Shown piece by piece: positions 8,577 to 15,515 of a stretch of DNA of 64,000 nt (positions are counted from its first letter, which is position 1; each line of letters opens with the position of its first letter). This DNA is from an uncultured bacterium (lineage in GTDB: Bacteria > Bacillota > Clostridia > Oscillospirales > Acutalibacteraceae), in assembly GCA_905215055.1 (NCBI GenBank), contig CAJMOH010000001.1:85893-149892 (forward strand), in the 5' to 3' direction. A model generated the notes under the pieces. It ran no database searches, was not told the DNA's origin, and saw only the letters and a program-made list of their open reading frames with translations. Made by a program: the position numbers and the translations under genes.

Positions 8577-9578
8577 TTACAGCAGGACAATGCCCGCCTC
8601 TTTGCACAGGCGCTTTGTCTCCTCGTCCCACAGGGAGGCCTGGACCTCGCCGATGTGAGCCTTGCCCAGCAGCAGCATGCACAGGCGGCTCTGGCCAATG
8701 CCTCCGCCGATGGTGAGAGGCAGCTCGCCCTTTAACAGCATTTGGTGGAAGGGCAGCTTCCGGCGGTTGTCACAGCCAGCCTCGGTAAGTTGCTTATCCA
8801 GGCTTTCCGGGTCCACCCGAATGCCCATGCTGCTGATTTCCAGGGCGCATTCCAGAGGCTCGTGCCAGAAAAGCAGGTCGCCGTTCAAGCTCCAGTCGTC
8901 GTAGTCGGGGGCGCGGCCGTCGTGGGGCTTTCCGCTTTTCAGCTTGCCGCCGATCTGCTGGATAAACACGGTCTTATGCTCTCTGACGGCCGCATTCTCC
9001 CGCTCCTTGGGCGTCAGCTGGGGATACAGGTCCTCCAGCTCCTGGGCGGTGATGAAAAACACATCCCGGCACAGCTCGGTGGAAAGATCGGAAAACTGCC
9101 ACTTCAGCTCGTCCAAAGTGCCGCAGATGGCGCTGACAATCCGCCGGACCGTATCCTTTAAATACGCCTCATTGCGGGTGGATTGGTCAATGACTTTCTC
9201 CCAGTCCCACTGATCCACATAGATGGAGTGGAGGTTGTCCAGCTCCTCATCCCGGCGGATGGCGTTCATATCTGTCACCAGACCGTTGCCCACAAAAAAG
9301 TTGTAGTCGTGAAGGGCCAGGCGTTTCCACTTGGCCAGGGAGTGGACCACCTGACCTTCAATTCCCACCGCGGGAATGTCAAAGCTGACTGGGCGCTCCA
9401 CACCGTTCAGATCGTCGTTAAGGCCGGTGGCCGGGTCCACAAACAGAGGCGCGGTGACGCGCTTTAAGTGCAGGGCCGCGCAAAGCTTTACCTGGAAGAT
9501 ATTCTTAATCAGGCCGATGGCCTTCTGGGTCTCGTACAGGCCCAGGGCAGGCTGGTAGTGCTCCGGCAGGATGGTCAT
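8577..9578 (-). CDS. asnA: Aspartate--ammonia ligase
   Basis: A 333-residue ammonia-dependent asparagine synthetase, close to the 330 residues of E. coli AsnA. It is a class II aminoacyl-tRNA-synthetase-like fold that makes asparagine from aspartate, ammonia and ATP through aspartyl-AMP. Family landmarks include the N-terminal ALGLYETQKAI, the RRDEELDNLHSIYVDQWDWE block and the C-terminal LPLTIGGGIGQSRLCM (class II motif 3 with its Arg). The start at 9578 is preceded by AAGGGGGA. The downstream DUF1648-like gene is probably in the same transcript. Confidence 0.96.
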   Translation of the reverse strand: MTILPEHYQPALGLYETQKAIGLIKNIFQVKLCAALHLKRVTAPLFVDPATGLNDDLNGVERPVSFDIPAVGIEGQVVHSLAKWKRLALHDYNFFVGNGLVTDMNAIRRDEELDNLHSIYVDQWDWEKVIDQSTRNEAYLKDTVRRIVSAICGTLDELKWQFSDLSTELCRDVFFITAQELEDLYPQLTPKERENAAVREHKTVFIQQIGGKLKSGKPHDGRAPDYDDWSLNGDLLFWHEPLECALEISSMGIRVDPESLDKQLTEAGCDNRRKLPFHQMLLKGELPLTIGGGIGQSRLCMLLLGKAHIGEVQASLWDEETKRLCKEAGIVLL

Positions 9579-9609
9579 AGTGGTTCCCCCTTGTTTCAAA
9601 ATCTTTTTT

Positions 9610-9638
9610 ATTATAGCAGGTTTTACTGGAGATGGGAA
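9610..9638 (-). promoter_or_regulatory. Probable asnA promoter
   Basis: A consensus TATAAT (9610-9615) lies 17 bases from a weak TTCCCA (9633-9638) on the minus strand, 31 bases before the start codon. Confidence 0.5.
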
Positions 9639-9675
9639 GGGATTTTTGCAGGAGGCGGTCCCACCGGCTGCAAGT

Positions 9676-10122
9676 TCACTCCTCGTCCCCGGCGGGGCGG
9701 CGCTTTTCCCGGAAGGACTTTGCCAGGTACACCCCCAAGATGCTGGCCATCAGGCAGCCGGTGAGGGTGGTGGCCCCCGCGGAGGTAAGCATGGCCTCCT
9801 CCAGCAGCGGGTCGCGGCCTGCCGCCAGAGAGACCAATTCTATCACCACCATGCACAGGCCGCACAGGCCCATGGCGAAAAAGAAGGTCTTTTGGCTCCT
9901 TCCCATAGGGTTGATGTCCCGCAAGATGAACTCCCACCAGCACAGGGCCACGCTGCCCCAGATGAGCAGGATCGCCTCCCAGGGGCCCTCTGCCCAGGTG
10001 ATGCCAAAGGCCTTGCACAGAGCCTCCAGGGCAAGGGCCGCAAGTAAAAACACAAAGGCGTGCTTGAACACATTGCCCCGCTGCCACAGCTGGCGCTCGT
10101 CTAACTCGGTTCGTTTTTTCAT
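9676..10122 (-). CDS. Small membrane protein partnered with an XRE regulator
   Basis: A 148-residue protein with about four membrane helices and a polar ERQ/RGN-type N-terminus (KKRTELDERQLWQRGN) resembling DUF6442/DUF6773-type proteins. It ends in a charged tail (REKRRPAGDEE). The start at 10122 uses the GAGAGGAG site in front of it; an upstream TTG is too close to that site. It directly follows the short XRE regulator (15-base gap), a common pairing in Bacillota in which the regulator controls its membrane partner. The role is unknown. Confidence 0.7.
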   Translation of the reverse strand: MKKRTELDERQLWQRGNVFKHAFVFLLAALALEALCKAFGITWAEGPWEAILLIWGSVALCWWEFILRDINPMGRSQKTFFFAMGLCGLCMVVIELVSLAAGRDPLLEEAMLTSAGATTLTGCLMASILGVYLAKSFREKRRPAGDEE

Positions 10123-10137
10123 GGCGCACAACTCCTC

Positions 10138-10335
10138 TCAAGGTTCCCAGAACAGCTGGTCCAAGGTCTTGCCCAGGGCCTTGCAAATTTCCACACAGAG
10201 CTTGATAGTAGGATTGTAGTCTCCCCGCTCGATGGCCACAATGGTCTGGCGGGTAACACCCACTCTCTCTGCCAAGTCCTGCTGGGTAAGCCCCAAGGCC
10301 GCCCTGGCCGCTTTCATTTTTAAATTTTTTCCCAT
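10138..10335 (-). CDS. Small XRE-family helix-turn-helix regulator
   Basis: A 65-residue protein that is almost entirely one Cro/XRE DNA-binding domain: LTQQDLAERVGVTRQTIVAI forms helices 2 and 3, followed by ERGDYNPTIKLCVEICKAL. It matches the YvaO/YozG-like small regulators typically found beside a small membrane protein. The start at 10335 has GAGGTGA 4 bases upstream. It heads a two-gene unit with its own promoter and probably autoregulates it. Confidence 0.9.
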   Translation of the reverse strand: MGKNLKMKAARAALGLTQQDLAERVGVTRQTIVAIERGDYNPTIKLCVEICKALGKTLDQLFWEP

Positions 10336-10354
10336 GGGCTCACCTCTCCAGATT

Positions 10355-10383
10355 ATTGTATGCTTTAACAGTCTAAAAGTCAA
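10355..10383 (-). promoter_or_regulatory. Promoter of the XRE/membrane protein pair
   Basis: TTGACT (10378-10383) and TACAAT (10355-10360) are 17 bases apart on the minus strand, 20 bases before the XRE start codon. Confidence 0.78.
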
Positions 10384-10407
10384 GTATATTTTACTTTCAA
10401 AGTACAA

Positions 10408-10440
10408 AAAAAGAGCGAACCCAAAGGTCCGCTCTTTCTT
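10408..10440 (-). terminator. Terminator of the sodium-pump unit
   Basis: AAAGAGCG and CGCTCTTT flank a short loop just past the gamma-like stop codon; the minus strand continues with a run of T. The hairpin sits 25 bases upstream of the XRE promoter. Confidence 0.8.
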
Positions 10441-10448
10441 TATGACTG

Positions 10449-10586
10449 TCAGGATTTTTTGCGGGAGGTGATCTTGGTCAGCACATATACCAGCAGGGCA
10501 ATGACGACAATCACCACAAAGATGCCCAGCATCCCCTTGCCCATGATGCCAAGGGCCTCCATGACTACGTCCATGTTGATATTCAT
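10449..10586 (-). CDS. Small single-helix gamma-like subunit of a sodium pump decarboxylase
   Basis: A 45-residue protein found by reading the gap after the beta subunit. It begins MNINMDVVMEALGIMGKGML, followed by one long membrane helix (GIFVVIVVIALLVYVL) and a basic tail (TKITSRKKS). This is the layout of OadG/MmdD-like gamma subunits, which anchor the decarboxylase complex in the membrane. GGAGGAAA precedes the ATG at 10586. It lies 82 bases downstream of the beta subunit, ahead of a terminator. Its small size makes family assignment rest partly on context. Confidence 0.75.
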   Translation of the reverse strand: MNINMDVVMEALGIMGKGMLGIFVVIVVIALLVYVLTKITSRKKS

Positions 10587-10668
10587 ATGATTTCCTCCAA
10601 ACCATTCACGTCAGAGTGTCGCTTGCGAGCTTTTCCGAAAAACCGGGTTCCGCCGCCAGATGTTCACC

Positions 10669-11808
10669 TTACATAAAGAATCCCAGGATGATGCCGCCAG
10701 CCACAGCGGAGGCGATCTGACCGGAGACGTTGGCGCCCACGGCATGCATCAGCAGGTGGTTCTGGTTGTTGGCGGCAATGCCCATCTTCTCCACAATGCG
10801 GGCGGACATGGGGAACGCGGAAATGCCAGCGGCGCCCACCATGGGGTTGATCTTGGTCTTGCTGAAGATGTTGAGGATCTTGGCAAAGATCACGCCGGCC
10901 ACAGTGTCAAAGATGAAGGCCACCAGGCCCAGGGCCATAATCATGATGGTCTGCACGGTGACAAACTGATCGGCGCGCATGGAGAAGGCAATGGTGATGC
11001 CCAGCAGCAGGGTAATCAGGTTGGCCAGGTCGTTCTGAGCGGTCTCAGACAGACGGTTGAGCACGCCGCACTCCCGGATCAGGTTGCCAAACATCAGGAA
11101 GCCCACCAGAGAGACAGAAGCGGGGGCTACCAGGCCGGCCACGAAGGTGACCATGATGGGGAACAGAATGCGGGTGGTCTTGGTGACCTGGTTGGGACGG
11201 TACTCCATCTTGATAGCCCGCTCCTTCTTGGTGGTCACCAGCTTGATGGCCGCGGGCTGAATGATCGGCACCAGAGCCATGTAGGAGTAAGCAGCCACCG
11301 CGATGGGGCCAATAAAGTTGGAGCCAAGCACCTGGGACACCAAAATAGAGGTGGGGCCGTCGGCGGCGCCGATAATGCCAATGGAGGCGGCGTCCTTGAT
11401 CTCAAAGCCCAGCAAAGCGGCCAGCACAATGGTCATGAAAATGCCAAACTGAGCCGCCGCGCCGAAGAGGAACATCTTCGGGTTGGAGAGCAGGGGACCA
11501 AAGTCGATCATGGCGCCAATGCCGATGAACAGCAGCAGCGGGAACGCCTCGGAGGTCTCGATGCCCACCTCGAACAGCCACTGAATAATGCCGTGGGTCT
11601 CGCCGGCGCCTTCCATCATCTGGTTGAGCACGCCAGAGCTGGGCAGGTTCACCAGGATAGCGCCAAAACCCATGGGCAGCAGCAGCGTGGGTTCATACTC
11701 TTTCTTGATGGCCAGCCAGATGAGCACCGCGCCCACCACATACATGACCGCCTGCTGCCAGGTAATGGATAGCAGGCCTTCCCACAAGAATTCCATTGTT
11801 TCCTTCAT
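10669..11808 (-). CDS. Sodium ion-translocating decarboxylase, beta subunit (OadB/GcdB/MmdB)
   Basis: A 379-residue polytopic membrane protein that exports Na+ using the free energy of decarboxylating a biotin-bound acid. Landmarks include MGFGAILVNLP, the conserved Asp region GIGAMIDFGPLL, GIIGAADGPTSI around the Na+-carrying Asp, and the C-terminal INPMVGAAGISAFPMSAR with NHLLMHAVGANVSGQI. No alpha (carboxyltransferase) or biotin-carrier gene is nearby, so the substrate (oxaloacetate, glutaconyl-CoA or methylmalonyl-CoA) is undetermined. The first ATG sits very close to its AGGAAGG site; an ATG five codons in is an alternative. Transcription appears controlled by the upstream riboswitch. 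Confidence 0.93.
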   Translation of the reverse strand: MKETMEFLWEGLLSITWQQAVMYVVGAVLIWLAIKKEYEPTLLLPMGFGAILVNLPSSGVLNQMMEGAGETHGIIQWLFEVGIETSEAFPLLLFIGIGAMIDFGPLLSNPKMFLFGAAAQFGIFMTIVLAALLGFEIKDAASIGIIGAADGPTSILVSQVLGSNFIGPIAVAAYSYMALVPIIQPAAIKLVTTKKERAIKMEYRPNQVTKTTRILFPIMVTFVAGLVAPASVSLVGFLMFGNLIRECGVLNRLSETAQNDLANLITLLLGITIAFSMRADQFVTVQTIMIMALGLVAFIFDTVAGVIFAKILNIFSKTKINPMVGAAGISAFPMSARIVEKMGIAANNQNHLLMHAVGANVSGQIASAVAGGIILGFFM

Positions 11809-11852
11809 CCTTCCTTTTTTTAAACAATTCTCTCCCGAAACGGGGGAGGATA

Positions 11853-11885
11853 TAAAAAGAGACCCATGCTAAAAAGCACAGGTCT
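11853..11885 (-). terminator. Riboswitch expression-platform terminator
   Basis: On the minus strand AGACCTGTGCT and AGCATGGGTCT form an 11-bp stem (two G-U pairs) with a T-rich loop, followed by CTTTTTAT. Its 5' arm includes the AAGACC that closes the aptamer, so aptamer closure and termination compete. It ends 44 bases before the beta-subunit start codon. Confidence 0.8.
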
Positions 11886-11973
11886 TGCCATTTCAAGCTA
11901 AACCAGGGCGCGGGAACGCCCAAGATGTTGACTTAGCTGCATGAAAGCTTCACGCCGGCTACTCCCCCAGTTC
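11878..11973 (-). promoter_or_regulatory. yybP-ykoY-like (manganese) riboswitch aptamer
   Basis: The minus-strand leader has the yybP-ykoY landmarks in order: 5' GGGGAGTAGC (about 11960-11969), a short hairpin (GCGTGAA/TTCATGC), GTCAACATC, a GGGCG/GCGCCC hairpin, GTTTAGC, and the 3' closing GCAAGACC (about 11881-11888). AGCTAA and TTAGCT enclose the inner hairpin. In this family Mn2+ stabilises the closed aptamer; here that would keep AAGACC from the terminator, giving an ON switch. The match is from memory of the family, not from a covariance search. Confidence 0.72.
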
Positions 11974-11980
11974 GCTTGAT

Positions 11981-12010
11981 AGTGTACCATGTTTGCAAGG
12001 AGCTTGTCAA
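11981..12010 (-). promoter_or_regulatory. Promoter of the riboswitch-controlled sodium pump genes
   Basis: TTGACA (12005-12010) and TACACT (11981-11986) are 18 bases apart on the minus strand; the predicted start is directly before the riboswitch. Confidence 0.75.
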
Positions 12011-12171
12011 GAGCGGAACACCCTCTCTTTGTTACCGGATGTTTAGGGAAATTTCCGCAAATGTTCAACAAATCTTCACATTTCCCGGGTATCTTATAGG
12101 TGTGGTCGAGAAAAGGCCACAGGACAAAATCTTTTTCATTACATCCTCATTTTATCTCCTTACTTCCTCTT

Positions 12172-12202
12172 AAGGGGCCGTTTCCTCCCAAAACGGCCCC
12201 TT
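12172..12202 (+). terminator. Strong inverted repeat, plus-strand terminator-like
   Basis: AAGGGGCCGTTT / AAACGGCCCCTT with a 7-base loop is followed on the plus strand by TTACCCTTTTT. No plus-strand gene lies upstream (11809-12171), so what it terminates is unclear. The rest of 12011-12171 holds nothing I recognise. Confidence 0.5.
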
Positions 12203-12223
12203 ACCCTTTTTACCGCAAAACGG

Positions 12224-12257
12224 AGGGGCTGCCGCAGCGTTCGGCAACCCCTTTTCA
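12224..12257 (+). terminator. Second terminator-like hairpin
   Basis: GGGGCTGCCG / CGGCAACCCC is followed on the plus strand by TTTTCATTTTT. On the minus strand it lies past the acetyltransferase remnant and could end that message too, but its T-tail there is poor. Confidence 0.5.
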
Positions 12258-12319
12258 TTTTTAATCCTCTCAACTATCCGCGGCTGCTTTCCCGCCCAGC
12301 CGCCTGAGAGGGCTGGCCC

Positions 12320-12979
12320 TCAATACAGCCCGTCCCAGCTGTCCGGCACAGTGAAATCCGCCAGAATCTCCGGCTTGTGCCTCATGCTGTCCTTCTCGGT
12401 AATCTCCCGGATAACGCGGCAGGGATTGCCGGCGGCGAAGGTCCGGGGCGGAATGTCCCGGGTCACCACGGCCCCCGCGCCAATCACGCAGCCGTCCCCG
12501 ATGGTGACGCCGGGGCAGATCACCACATTGGCTCCCAGCCACACGTCGTTTCCAATGTGGACAGGCTTGGCCCAGCAAAGGCGCTTTGGCTTCCCGTCCG
12601 GTCCCAAAAGGACATTGCGCTCCTCCGGAACCATGGGGTGAACAGGCGTGACAATGGTGGCGTTGGGTCAAAAATTGCAGTTGTCCCCAATGGTCACCAG
12701 GGCGTCGTCCTGAATGGTCAGGTTAAAATTGGCGAAAAAGTTTCTGCCGATTTTGGTGTGTTTCCCATAGTGAAAAGCAATGGGCCCCTGAATTCGCACG
12801 CCCTCTCCCATCTCGCCAAGGATCTCCCGAAGAATCTCCTCCCGTTTCTCAAACTCGTCCTCGTGGGTTTGGTTGTAATCCACATCCAAATTATGGGTTT
12901 TGCGCTTGATTGCCACCAGCTCTGGATCGCCGGGGCAGAACACAATGCCTTTAAAAATCCGTTCCTCTTCTTTTACCAT
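12320..12979 (-). pseudogene. Maltose O-acetyltransferase-like gene with an in-frame TGA
   Basis: The frame encodes a left-handed beta-helix acetyltransferase (LacA/Maa/NodL family), but TGA at 12668-12670 interrupts it after GDNCNF. The same frame resumes at once as PNATIVTPVHPMVPEER, with hexapeptide repeats (HIGNDVWLGANVVICPG, VIGAGAVVTRD) to a normal end at 12320. Family members have Gly at the interrupted place (NCxFGPN), so one base change, GGA to TGA, explains it. The start at 12979 is the ATG before VKEEERIFKG. An intact protein would have 219 residues and acetylate sugars with acetyl-CoA. Read-through or sequencing error are alternatives. Confidence 0.82.
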
Positions 12980-13063
12980 AGCAGCCGGCCGCCTTTCCAA
13001 AAAATTCTGGCTTCAGTATAGCACCCTTCTCCCGCCCGCGCAAGAGAGGAGCAGAAAGCTCCA

Positions 13064-13092
13064 TTGCGCTTTTTTCGCCCTTATATTATAAT
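13064..13092 (+). promoter_or_regulatory. Promoter of the TetR-family gene
   Basis: TTGCGC (13064-13069) and a consensus TATAAT (13087-13092) are 17 bases apart. Confidence 0.65.
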
Positions 13093-13146
13093 AAGCTCAC
13101 AGTACAGGCTGGGGCCGGCCCAGCCCCAGGAGGAGGAGGCGCCGCC

Positions 13147-13734
13147 TTGAGAGAAAAGGATCAACGCACCCAGCTGACCAGGTCCCTGATTCGTCAGGCG
13201 TTTACCGGCCTGCTGCAGCAAAAGCCTCTCCAGCACATCACTGTGAAGGAGCTGTGTCAGAAGGCCGGGATAAACCGAAGCACCTTTTACGCCCACTATG
13301 TGGACATTTACGACCTGCTCGCCAAGGTAGAGGAGGACATGCTGGAGGACTTTCAGCGCGCCCTGGCCCCTTTGCTGGGGTCCCACCCCGAGAGCCTGTC
13401 CCCGCTGCAAATCACCACGGGGATTTACCGCTGCCTGCAGGAAAACGCCGACGTGTGCGCCGTCACCCTGGGGGAATTTGGAGACAAGGATTTTGCCCTG
13501 CGCCTGCTGAATATCGGCCGGGAAAGCTGCCTGCGGGCCTACTCCCGGCAGTTTCCCGAGGCCACGCCCCGACAGCTGGAATACTTTTACGCCTTTGCCA
13601 GCGGCGGTCATATGGAGCTGCTGCGGAAATGGGCGGAGGAGGGCATGGCCACTCCCGCGGAGGAAATGGCGCTGATGGCGGAAAACATCATGCTCCACGG
13701 GATGGACTTTTTGCAGAAGGGCCTTGGCCTGTAA
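13147..13734 (+). CDS. TetR/AcrR-family transcriptional regulator
   Basis: A 195-residue regulator. The N-terminal domain shows LTRSLIRQAFTGLL, then HITVKELCQKAGINRSTFYA with its helix-turn-helix, and HYVDIYDLLAKVE. The C-terminal domain resembles the DhaS-like TetR_C group. Translation probably starts at a TTG (13147) with GGAGGAGG 7 bases upstream. It lies between the broken acetyltransferase and a sugar-isomerase-like gene; its targets cannot be read from the sequence. Confidence 0.88.
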   Translation: MREKDQRTQLTRSLIRQAFTGLLQQKPLQHITVKELCQKAGINRSTFYAHYVDIYDLLAKVEEDMLEDFQRALAPLLGSHPESLSPLQITTGIYRCLQENADVCAVTLGEFGDKDFALRLLNIGRESCLRAYSRQFPEATPRQLEYFYAFASGGHMELLRKWAEEGMATPAEEMALMAENIMLHGMDFLQKGLGL

Positions 13735-13762
13735 GGCTTTGGCCGAAATATTCCCTTTTCCC

Positions 13763-13792
13763 TTTGCTTTTTTATATAGGATATGGTATACT
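13763..13792 (+). promoter_or_regulatory. Probable promoter of the TIM-barrel isomerase gene
   Basis: TTTGCT (13763-13768) and TATACT (13787-13792) are 18 bases apart; the -35 box is weak. A leader of about 115 bases follows, in which I see no known element. Confidence 0.45.
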
Positions 13793-13915
13793 ACCTGCAT
13801 AGAATGAACATCGCGGGCGCGGGGGACAAAGTCCCGCCTGAAACGCTCACCGCAGATGTGGCACAGCGATAACACGAACACGGCCCCTGCTTGGGGAGGA
13901 AAGGACAGATACGCT

Positions 13916-14773
13916 ATGGCATTAAAGGTAGGAATTCAGCTTTACTCTGTGCGGGACGAAATGGCGAAGGATCCCGTGGAGGCCATCCGCAAGGTGGCGG
14001 AGATCGGCTATAAAAACCTGGAGGTGGCAAACTCCCGGGCGGACGAGGACTCCGGCGTGGGCTTTGACGTACCCGCGGACAAGCTGCTGGAAATTCTGGG
14101 CGGCTTTGGCGCCAAGGTGGTCAGCAGCCACCTGCGTCCCATTGACGAAAAGACCCTGCCCGGCATCATTGAGTATCACGGGAAAATCGGCAACAAGTAC
14201 ATTGGCCAGTCCGCCGACTTCTATCCCGATTATGACACCCTGATGAAAAAGTGCGAATACTACAACAATATGGGCAAGGCCCTGGCCCCCTACGGCATGA
14301 AGTTCCTCTATCACAACCACTATCACGAGTTTCAAAAGTATGACGGCAAGTATGTGCTTTACCACATTATGGACAACACCGACCCCCAGTATGTAGACTT
14401 TGAGCTGGACACCTTCTGGGCCATGCGGGGCGGCGCTGATCCGGTAGAGGTAATCAACCACCTGGGCGGCCGCTTGAAGCTGATCCACCAGAAGGACTTT
14501 TCCAAAACCACTGATTCCCCCATCAACATCTTCTCTGTGAAGGACCCCAACGTTCCCATCACCCGGGACAATTTTGGCGGCGTTCACAAGAAGGAGGACT
14601 TCTGTGAGGTGGGTACTGGGATTATGCCCATCCAGGAAATTCTGGACGCGGCCAACGCTCAGGGCGCTGAATATGTGATTCTGGAACAGGACTTCACCCA
14701 GCTCTCCCAGATGGAAAGCGTTCAGATCAGCATGGACAGTTTCCGCAAGTACAGCGGGATTGAGTGGGAGTAA
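13916..14773 (+). CDS. Sugar phosphate isomerase/epimerase-like TIM-barrel protein
   Basis: A 285-residue AP-endonuclease-2-fold protein. It opens VGIQLYSVRDEM, typical of this group, continues with a metal-site His/Glu set (SSHLRPID; FLYHNHYHEF; FELDTFWA; LIHQKDF) and ends with EYVILEQDF, where the Glu is a family metal ligand. Such enzymes use a divalent metal to isomerise or epimerise sugars or inositol derivatives. The start at 13916 has GGGGAGGAAAGG upstream. It appears monocistronic with a strong terminator, so the substrate is unknown. Confidence 0.88.
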   Translation: MALKVGIQLYSVRDEMAKDPVEAIRKVAEIGYKNLEVANSRADEDSGVGFDVPADKLLEILGGFGAKVVSSHLRPIDEKTLPGIIEYHGKIGNKYIGQSADFYPDYDTLMKKCEYYNNMGKALAPYGMKFLYHNHYHEFQKYDGKYVLYHIMDNTDPQYVDFELDTFWAMRGGADPVEVINHLGGRLKLIHQKDFSKTTDSPINIFSVKDPNVPITRDNFGGVHKKEDFCEVGTGIMPIQEILDAANAQGAEYVILEQDFTQLSQMESVQISMDSFRKYSGIEWE

Positions 14774-14790
14774 GAGAAAAAAAGCAAGCT

Positions 14791-14826
14791 GCCGCGGCGC
14801 CGGGAGACCAGCGCCGCGGCTTTTTC
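14791..14826 (+). terminator. Terminator of the TIM-barrel isomerase gene
   Basis: A perfect GC-rich repeat, GCCGCGGCGC / GCGCCGCGGC, is followed by TTTTTC. Confidence 0.88.
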
Positions 14827-14855
14827 TTGCAAAAGATGGGAATTTGAGCTATGAT
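14827..14855 (+). promoter_or_regulatory. Promoter of the flavin reductase-like gene
   Basis: TTGCAA (14827-14832) and TATGAT (14850-14855) are 17 bases apart, directly after the preceding terminator. Confidence 0.65.
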
Positions 14856-14902
14856 ACGTTCATAGACTGTATGGAGCTATTTTATTGGAAAGGATGGTCT
14901 CT

Positions 14903-15406
14903 ATGGCATTTCGGGAAATTTCCGTGGAGGAGCTGAAGGACAACCCCTTTACGCTGATTAACAAGGACTGGATGCTCATCACCGCGGGCAATCAGGACAA
15001 GCACAACACCATGACCGCCAGCTGGGGCGGCGTGGGCGAGCTGTGGGGCAAGTATGTGTCCACCATTTACATCCGGCCCCAGCGGTACACGCTGGAGTTT
15101 GTGGAGCGGGAGGACTTTTACTCCCTGTGCTTCTTTGGTCCGGAGTACCGGCAGGCCCTGAGCCTGTGCGGAAGCAAATCCGGCCGGGACGTGGACAAGG
15201 ACGCCGCCACCGGCCTGACCCCCCGCTTTGACCAGGCCGCCCCCTATTATGAGCAGGCAAGGCTTGTCTTTATCTGCCGCAAGCTGTACCGCCAGGACAT
15301 GGAGAAGGACTCCTTCCTGGACAAGAGCCTGTTGGAAAAGTGGTATGATAACGACCTGCACCGGATGTTCATTGGTGAGATCGTGAAGGTGCTTGTAAAG
15401 GAATAA
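14903..15406 (+). CDS. Flavin reductase/flavoredoxin-like FMN-binding protein
   Basis: A 167-residue split-barrel FMN-binding protein. Features of the flavin reductase-like domain include MLITAGNQDKHNTMTASWGG (flavin phosphate contacts), IYIRPQRYT, and FYSLCFFGPEYRQAL with the SKSGRDVDK loop. It has no signal peptide and is probably a cytoplasmic NAD(P)H:flavin oxidoreductase or flavin-dependent electron carrier. The start at 14903 follows GGAAAGGA at good spacing; an in-frame ATG 18 bases upstream lacks one. Monocistronic. Confidence 0.88.
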   Translation: MAFREISVEELKDNPFTLINKDWMLITAGNQDKHNTMTASWGGVGELWGKYVSTIYIRPQRYTLEFVEREDFYSLCFFGPEYRQALSLCGSKSGRDVDKDAATGLTPRFDQAAPYYEQARLVFICRKLYRQDMEKDSFLDKSLLEKWYDNDLHRMFIGEIVKVLVKE

Positions 15407-15420
15407 CCTCCCTGAAAAAA

Positions 15421-15465
15421 GGAAAAGGGCATCCCCGGTTTCCGGCGGGATGTCCTTTTCCTTTC
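15421..15465 (+). terminator. Terminator between convergent flavin reductase and peptidase E genes
   Basis: GGAAAAGGGCATCCC and GGGATGTCCTTTTCC form a long stem with one mismatch, followed by a T-rich stretch on the plus strand. It can also serve the minus-strand operon. Confidence 0.75.
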
Positions 15466-15515
15466 CTACACTTTCTCGTTCTGTAAAGTGGTTCTATCGT
15501 GTCCACAGAGGGTTC

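Noticed and set aside
11976..12173. Short plus-strand reading frame between the riboswitch promoter and the hairpins
   Set aside because: No ribosome site, no family features, and it overlaps the minus-strand promoter.
12668..12670. UGA recoded as glycine or selenocysteine in the acetyltransferase
   Set aside because: Genes throughout the window, including this one, end in TGA; the family has Gly, not Cys, at the site; and no SECIS-like hairpin is evident right after it.
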